Below, piece after piece: positions 58,316 through 64,000 of a stretch of DNA of 64,000 nucleotides. This DNA is from Tieghemiomyces parasiticus. Taxonomy: Eukaryota; Kickxellomycota; Dimargaritomycetes; Dimargaritales; Dimargaritaceae. Position 1 is the first letter of the stretch; every line of letters starts with the position of its first letter. The notes beneath the pieces are model-generated. The model was not told where the DNA came from and did no database searches. It was given only the letters and a program-made list of their open reading frames with translations. The translations under genes were made by a program, and so were the position numbers. The stretch lies in assembly GCA_027575765.1 (NCBI GenBank), contig JANBPT010000097.1, positions 1 through 64,000 on the forward strand, read 5' to 3'.

Positions 58316-60734
58316 CTAGTTCGCCCATTGGCGGATCAGAGGCGGGCAGTTCGGGTAGCGTGCCACGGCATCCTCGATCTGAACGGCGTCGATGAGGAGA
58401 GTCACCGCGGCAAACTCTTTTAACCCGGAAGCTGAGGCAAGTGGCGCAGTAACCTGGCCGGCCCGCGACCCGCCATCACCATCGGCACCCGCTCCCGCAC
58501 CGCTGTCCAGTGGCCCGATGAGTTCGAGGGCAAACAGGTGCTCGAAGGCTTTGAGGGCCACGGCTTTCTTGTACAGTTTCATGCCGCTGCCTGACACAGA
58601 CCCGGTGCGGCTCATGAATGTCTTGTACTCGTCGTAAACCATCTCAAAATTGACCTTGGTGATTTGTAGGTCCGCATACTGTTTGATTGCAATGAGCAGG
58701 CACAGCTCTAGTAGCGAGAGGTCTAACAGGAAGTAACACACACACAAAGAGAGAGAGAGAGGTGATTTAAGGTAAAAGGTGAGCACCATGGTCACCACCG
58801 CGCCGTATGCACGTGATGCACAGCTTTAGGATAGATCTCTGGCAGAGTGAAATGGACCGTTGAAGCTCCTTACCCAGTAGAATCTCGACGTGGCAGTCGG
58901 TGAGTTGTTCCGATATGGCCTCCTGGAATGTCGCCAGTTGTAGGTATGGCGAGTCGGCGCCTAGCAAGGCCACCCATGGCATCTGAAGGGGTACAGTGTC
59001 ATATCAGAGCAATAGGAGGGCGGTTGGGTTAGTTCGGCTGTTGGTCACGGTCATGTGGTACCGAGTCAAGTGCCCGAGGGTTCGCGACTAACTTACCAGG
59101 AGCCGGTAGAGACTGCGTAAATCACGATAGAGGTCGAATTGGCGGCGCAGCAGCTGTGGTAATACCGATCCGTCAAAGTGGTTCTAAAACCAATGTGGAT
59201 AAACCGAGATGGTGGGGTAAGAAGAGATGGTAAAGTTTCGCATTAGCGTCGCAGTACGGCTGTGGATTTACCATCCGGAGAGAAGCGCATATCCTCCTGC
59301 CCTGAGAAAGCCGACAGAATGTGGCCTCCATGTTCCACTTGACGTACTTTGACCGTTGTGTTAAAGGCCTGGCGATAAGCCACGTCGGTGGCGGTGCGCG
59401 CACTCTTCCGGGGCACGTCGACCGTGAGTGCCGACTGGGCGGCCTGGACATATGCCTTGTAGTTAGCCGGCGGATATATCTGGATCTGACGGTGCGAGAA
59501 CCGACTCTTGACGCGCTTTTCGAGTAGCTCTACAGCGTCAAGGCGCGCGGTCACTCCGATGACGGCCAGCGGTAAAGGTTGGCTTTGGACGATATCAAAG
59601 AGGGTGTAGAGGAGGGTCTGTTTCGGGTGCTGTGTGAAGAGATCGAATTCGTCCAAAATGATCACCAGTGGCGTCGCCGACCGTCCGTCAGGGCGTTGCA
59701 GGACCGAAAGGAGGTAGAGCAGGGTTTCGGCAAACGTCCGACGGGGCCCTCTGGTACCGGCGCTCGCAGTCGGCAGGGTGGCGGCCGCAAAGCCCCCGGC
59801 GGCGAAGGCCGTCGATCCGGCAGTCTGGCCCTCGTCGTCTACGTGGTCGTCGTCCGAGGCATCGCCGTCCGTATCGAGCTCACCGGCTAATTGCGCCGAT
59901 AGTGTCCCACTGTCGCCGTTAGTATGGTGTCCGGCCTGCCGCGCGTCGAGTTGCTGGGCTATTTCGCGCAGGGCCGACCGATCATCGGTATGAATCAGGC
60001 CGTTCAGCGGGATAACTTGGAAGTCAGTGGTTCGCTGGGCTAGGTCCTCCACGGCCTTGCGGATCAGCTGGTGCATGACAGAGAGATGGGGTGGTCAAAG
60101 GGACATCCGGCAGGGGGTGGGGGAGATAATTAGGCTAGGATAGGCCTGCGGTGACCATTGCCCTTCTTCGGAATATCCGCAGGGGCTACTGATGTCACGG
60201 TAGCTCAGTGAGGAACAGGGTGGCGAGGGTGTACATCTTACCGTTGTCTTGCCCGAACCGCGCTGGCCTATGATCAGGGCTGAGTTGCTCTCGGACTCCA
60301 GGACGGTCTTCTCGACCAGGTTACGGATTTTACTGTTGAGGATTCAGAGGGTGTGGTGGTGGTTGTGTCAATGTGGTAGCAAACGAGGCCGTCAGCGAGC
60401 GATAGAAGGCCACCTGCAAAGTCGCATAATGCCTGCCCTCTGGTCCCGTTCGCGTGCCGGATACTTGCTAAGCAGTCGACCCCGTCGGACTGCGAGAGGC
60501 ACCCCGCCGACCAGCTAAGCTAGACAGCGATACTTACGCGTAGGTCTCGTCCAGCTCCACCAGTTCACGCGGCTGCCGGCGCTCGTTGAGGACGCTCATG
60601 AGTTCATTTCGGACCTGACGGATTCGCGCAGTGCCCTCGGGGCCGGTCTGTGGGGGCCCTTGCACGACATCGGTGGGATGGGTAGGTAAGTCATCGCCAG
60701 ACAATCCACCGTCGTGGTCAATGTCCATAAGCAT
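58316..60734 (-). CDS. ORC4: Origin recognition complex subunit 4, six exons
   Basis: AAA+ subunit of ORC, which marks replication origins and loads Mcm2-7. Exons on the minus strand: 60734-60538, 60332-60242, 60067-59348, 59183-59097, 58982-58874 and 58722-58316, giving 536 residues (human 436). The Walker A motif GQRGSGKT is at about 88-95, Walker B VIILDEFDLF at about 231-240, and the ORC4 signature LLEKRVKSRFSHRQI follows. Between the Walker motifs is an extra acidic then Ala-rich insert at about 137-205. The C-terminal winged helix gives FEMVYDEYKTFM, ALKAFEHLFALELI and RYPNCPPLIRQWAN. All introns are GT-AG and frame-consistent. The start is uncertain: an in-frame ATG at 60884 would add 50 residues without recognised homology. 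Confidence 0.93.
58737..58761 (+). repeat. CA/GA microsatellite in an ORC4 intron
   Basis: A short CA tract (58737-58746) and GA tract (58748-58761) inside the last ORC4 intron. Read on the minus strand it is a CT-rich run ending 14 bases before the TTAG acceptor at 58723, so it serves as the polypyrimidine tract of that exon. Confidence 0.75.
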
Positions 60735-61160
60735 GGTAGTGACAGCGTTGATGTCGAGGACAGAGGAAATAAGTGGAGGGGAGGAAAAGGTCAACAGAAC
60801 CGCCTGGCAAGGGGGGGCTGATGATTGACTAGTGGGGATTCCCTCCCAACCAAGTTCGCGAATGAGTCCCTCCGCGCAGGTCATCCAACGCGGCTCTACA
60901 GGGCTAGCGCCCCTTCGGAGCCGAAAAATTGGAGCCTTACAGAGGCGAGAGATCAGGCAGCCCAGACCACCTGTGGACTTGTCCCACACGGCACTCCACG
61001 ATCCTTATCCCCACATGCTTGTGGCTTCTTTTATAATTTTACTATGATCCACCATCATGCCACTTAAACCTACACCCACATATAAATAACGGAACGACAT
61101 CAAAGTAGAGTAAACTATTTATTTTATCATGACCATTCAACCCAAAATCACATACAATGT
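60735..61160. other. Intergenic: ORC4 upstream region and GTPase 3' flank
   Basis: About 0.43 kb between two minus-strand genes. The ORC4 frame stays open up to about 60989, so part of this stretch could be coding if the upstream ATG at 60884-60882 is used. The rest (61030-61130) is AT-rich and likely the 3' flank of the GTPase gene. Confidence 0.45.
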
Positions 61161-62939
61161 CTAGCGCTGCTTCCGCACGCCGGAGCGGAACTTACTCAGT
61201 CGGTACTGGTACTCAAACGGCATGAGCGGCGGCCGAATGCCGGCGCCGCGGCCGCCAAGGGAGTGCACTTGGATGACGGCGTGTTTGAACCGGCCGGCGA
61301 TGGCCACCCAACCTACCCCCATGAAGTACACATCGGCGCAGGCCATGGTGGCGTTCTCATTGGAGAGAGTGTGGTTGCTCACGAACTTGAGCCGCGGGAG
61401 TACGGCGGCGCGCGCCGGGGTCATGGTCCGCCCCGGTGGGTGCAGATCCGGGACGAGTTCACCCGCGGCCAGGCGATCGAACATGTCATCCGCCTTCTTG
61501 GTCTGCGTGATATGAACGGGGAGGTTGCTGAACACGGACACCATGATGCGACCCGTGGCTGCGTCGCCACCCTCCTGCAGGTCGATGCGACCCAGGCCGC
61601 CGATACACAGGGACTGGCCACACTTGAGGCCGTAGGTCGCTACCGACAGGTGCGGTTTGGGCCAGGTGAGTTTGAGCTCATCTGGTTTGAGGTATTTGGC
61701 CAGTGAGTAGTTGTTAAAAACGCCCGGGGTATCGTAGAGGGTGCCGGGGTCGATTACTTCGCCGCCGGCCCGTTGGGCCTCCCCAGGGGTGTACGGGACC
61801 AGTGCTTTGCGGAACCGCTGCAGCGGAATTTCTACCACGTCACAGGTGGTGCCCGGGATAGGGAATGTCGTGACCTTGTACTGCGTGCCCCCGTAGCTGA
61901 TACGCAGCATGGCGTTGATGAGCTCAGATTTGCCCACATTGGCCCGGCCCACCATGTAAATATCTGGTGGGGACTGCGTGAAGCGACGGCGTAGGGCCAT
62001 GAGATCGGCGCATAGTTCGCGGACGCCGTGGACCTTGCGCGCACTCACCACGTGCATGGCCACGATATTGAGGACCCCGGAGTCCTTCATCATGCGCTGC
62101 ACGTAGGTAGCCACCCGCGGCAGGTGTACGTCTTTAGGCAGCAAGTCGACCTTGTTGACCACCAAGATCACCCGATGCTGGTGACCGATGAAATTGGAGA
62201 GACCCTTGAGGAGACTGCCCTGGAGGTCATAGACGTCCAGAACATGGACGACTAGGGCCGACGGCTTGGACTTCATAAACTCGAGCACCTCTGGGTCGTC
62301 CGCCACGTCGCGGTGCCAATTAGGGGCTATCCGGTGGTGATGGTTCATCTCGTGGCAGCGTTTACAGACCACGCGGCGAACGTTGGGGTCTGCCCCGTTG
62401 GACTCCTCCGTATTGATCGCCGCGGTAGTGGAATCAGTTGGGGCCGAGGACGTCGTCTTGGTAGGGGCTGGCGTATCCACGCCAAAGTGACGCCGGAGCT
62501 CGGGATCCAGGGCCTCAACCCGCCGGCGGAACTGCTCGTCACTCAGCACGTTTTCGTTAGATCGTAGCTTTTTTGATTCGATGTACGCGGCCGGGGCAAT
62601 AGATTTGTCGGCCTTGATGAGGGGAAGGTACCCTGGCTTGTAGACATCATTGAACTGGAAGGCCGCACCACAACCTGGACAGTTACGTGTGTCCGGTTGG
62701 GCATATTCAACTGGTTGGTCCTCAGTGAGAGGGCGGGGCTCGGCAGCATTTGTGCAGGCCGGAATGTCGACCGCAGGTGTCTCCGTGCTGAATGTGCTTC
62801 GGGCCGAGCATTGGGGTTGAGCGGCGATAAGAGGTAGCCGGCCCGTGCAGGGTAGCAGGGATCGAGAGGCCGAGCGGACTCGAAGGGCGACGGTGGCGCG
62901 GGGGGCCAGTCGCCGAAAGACAGGCGTTAGAGCATACAT
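61161..62939 (-). CDS. Mitochondrial circularly permuted GTPase, YqeH/NOA1 type
   Basis: Intronless, 592 residues (yeast Gep3/Mtg3 556, human NOA1 698). The first ATG opens a basic, Ser/Arg/Ala-rich N-terminus (MYALTPVFRRLAPRATVALR) that looks like a mitochondrial targeting sequence. A zinc-finger-like split pair CPGC (87-90) and CKRC (192-195) is typical of YqeH-type proteins. GTPase motifs occur in permuted order: NKVD (262-265) and SARK (299-302) come before the Walker A GRANVGKSE (331-339) and DTPGV (403-407). Bacterial YqeH and its mitochondrial relatives act in small ribosomal subunit assembly, and I infer that role here. The C-terminal beta-rich domain carries the RNA-binding-like region. 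Gene naming varies (GEP3, MTG3, NOA1), so I leave the symbol empty. Confidence 0.92.
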   Translation of the reverse strand: MYALTPVFRRLAPRATVALRVRSASRSLLPCTGRLPLIAAQPQCSARSTFSTETPAVDIPACTNAAEPRPLTEDQPVEYAQPDTRNCPGCGAAFQFNDVYKPGYLPLIKADKSIAPAAYIESKKLRSNENVLSDEQFRRRVEALDPELRRHFGVDTPAPTKTTSSAPTDSTTAAINTEESNGADPNVRRVVCKRCHEMNHHHRIAPNWHRDVADDPEVLEFMKSKPSALVVHVLDVYDLQGSLLKGLSNFIGHQHRVILVVNKVDLLPKDVHLPRVATYVQRMMKDSGVLNIVAMHVVSARKVHGVRELCADLMALRRRFTQSPPDIYMVGRANVGKSELINAMLRISYGGTQYKVTTFPIPGTTCDVVEIPLQRFRKALVPYTPGEAQRAGGEVIDPGTLYDTPGVFNNYSLAKYLKPDELKLTWPKPHLSVATYGLKCGQSLCIGGLGRIDLQEGGDAATGRIMVSVFSNLPVHITQTKKADDMFDRLAAGELVPDLHPPGRTMTPARAAVLPRLKFVSNHTLSNENATMACADVYFMGVGWVAIAGRFKHAVIQVHSLGGRGAGIRPPLMPFEYQYRLSKFRSGVRKQR

Positions 62940-63118
62940 GGCGAAGGGTAAAATGACAAGTAGGGAGTTGCATTGGGTAGGAAATCCCACCACAAAAACT
63001 GAAGAGCCAACGAACCCGGGTTAGTCGTTGGCACAATGCTCATGCCTCGAAATCAAATCGCTCATGGAAAAAAAAAAAAGTGACCACGACACTACTTTGT
63101 ACTGACGCCTGATCAAAT

Positions 63119-63124
63119 AAAAAA
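63119..63124 (-). terminator. Pol III terminator of tRNA-Asp
   Basis: Six T's on the minus strand (AAAAAA on plus), starting six bases after the tRNA discriminator base. This is the expected RNA polymerase III stop signal. Confidence 0.8.
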
Positions 63125-63129
63125 GTGAT

Positions 63130-63201
63130 CTCTCCGGCGGGGAATTGAACCCCGGTCTCCTGCGTGACAGGCAGGGATACTTACCACTATACTACCGAAG
63201 A
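63130..63201 (-). tRNA. tRNA-Asp (anticodon GTC)
   Basis: 72-base tRNA without an intron. The acceptor stem pairs TCTTCGG with CCGGAGA (one T-G pair), discriminator G. The anticodon arm CCTGCCTGTCACGCAGG reads anticodon GTC. The T-arm holds GGTTCAATTCC, the standard B box; TAGTATAGTGG is the A box. A T run follows as terminator. All arms fold without mismatches that would suggest a pseudogene. Confidence 0.95.
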
Positions 63202-64000
63202 TGCTCACAAAAATTTTCGATGAATGTTAATTATCTACCTAGATTTCATTTAGTTATTTGTGGCGATCGTCCCGAGTATTTTTTTACCTCTATTCGAGTC
63301 TTTGTTGATGATCCCTCCTTGAGTGAGTCGACTGCAGTTTTATGCCAGATTTCGTGCAGGTCGCAGTATTTATTGCGCATATACACTTTACTTTCTTTAC
63401 CCAAAGTTGGTCACCTAGGGCTCAATACCAGTTCATGTTATGTGGCTTCTTATTGCCGCCATTACTTCGTGTTATTTTTTTTGCTATTTTTTTGCGTTGG
63501 GCAGTTACAGTTGCGTCCTCCTCGGGCGTAAACACCCTTGAGATTGTATTTTTCGTGAATGCGCAAAATTTTTGGCGTATTCCACCTTTTCATTGGGCTA
63601 GGTAGGGGCCTTCAGGAGAATTTCAATAAGCCATTCCAATTATCTCCCCATTTTCCCTGTACTCAGGTCATGCACCACATAATCGTTTTCCTTGTCTTAA
63701 ATTAAGGGATATAGCAGAACGCATTGGTTAGGACCATTAGCCATCTACTCAAGACTATGATTGGGTATGCTGGCAGAGAATCGCCTAAGACCAGAGACCT
63801 ATATCCGTGGGGGAGAGTTGATACACACTACCTAGTATTAATACCAAACCCAGGGCTGAGAAGTTGTCTTATTTTCGTTATTATCCGATATTGGTTATTC
63901 TCGCAGTTTTAACTGTCGTTTTAAATAATCACTAGATAGTCCCTTTCCTCCCCCTACAATTCATCGTTCCCTCTGTTCCTTTTCACTGTGCGGGTAGGGT
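63202..64000. other. Right edge, no gene recognised
   Basis: About 0.8 kb of AT-richer sequence upstream of the tRNA gene. Frames up to 128 codons run through it but are hydrophobic, Phe/Leu-rich and unlike known families. It may be the flank of a gene outside the window. Confidence 0.45.

Overview
This is a nuclear segment of a fungal genome. Spliceosomal introns with GTAAGT-like donors and CAG/TAG acceptors are obvious, and no bacterial-type operons or ribosome-binding sites are seen. I reconstruct 20 protein-coding genes and one tRNA. By splicing consensus and reading-frame continuity I infer 31 introns of about 114-421 bases. The gene set points to a fungus: YOS1-type Golgi protein, a BRE4-like FUSC membrane protein and a Cue5-like adaptor. 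Complex I (NDUFA8) and eIF3e are present, and eRF3 has tandem PAM2 motifs instead of a prion domain, so it is not a Saccharomyces-like yeast. An early-diverging (Zoopagomycota-like) fungus is my best guess; the sequence alone does not prove it.

Layout. 1-14.7 kb: DCD1 (dCMP deaminase, -), a CUE-domain protein (-), NDUFA8 (-), DCC1 (+), LTV1 (-, eight exons). 14.7-40 kb: a stretch rich in membrane-traffic and coat genes: VPS39 (-), alpha-COP (+), SEH1 (+), YOS1 (-), EXO84 (-) and COG4 (-), with CFT1/CPSF160 (-) and the GINS subunit PSF1 (-) between them. 41-49 kb: eRF3/SUP35 (+) and a 1,502-residue FUSC-family membrane protein (+). 49.4-52.3 kb: an intronless 962-residue protein that I consider the most novel object here. 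It has an N-terminal transposase-like helix-turn-helix and eight 46-residue repeats, followed by an acidic stretch and a basic repetitive tail. 52.7-64 kb: a neurochondrin-like protein (+), eIF3e (+), ORC4 (-), a circularly permuted mitochondrial GTPase (MTG3/GEP3/NOA1 type, -) and tRNA-Asp(GTC) (-).

Most genes are single-copy housekeeping genes, on both strands, with intergenic spaces of 0.2-1.7 kb. Functional themes are membrane traffic (VPS39, COPA, YOS1, EXO84, COG4, plus SEH1 of the nuclear pore/SEA coat), DNA replication and nucleotide supply (DCD1, DCC1, PSF1, ORC4), and translation and ribosome assembly (LTV1, SUP35, eIF3e). Single genes serve mRNA 3'-end formation (CFT1), respiration (NDUFA8) and mitochondrial GTPase function. 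Introns are uneven: several short genes are intron-dense (YOS1, 81 residues in three exons; LTV1, eight exons) while several very long genes have none. Exon boundaries come from reading the sequence, without transcript data.
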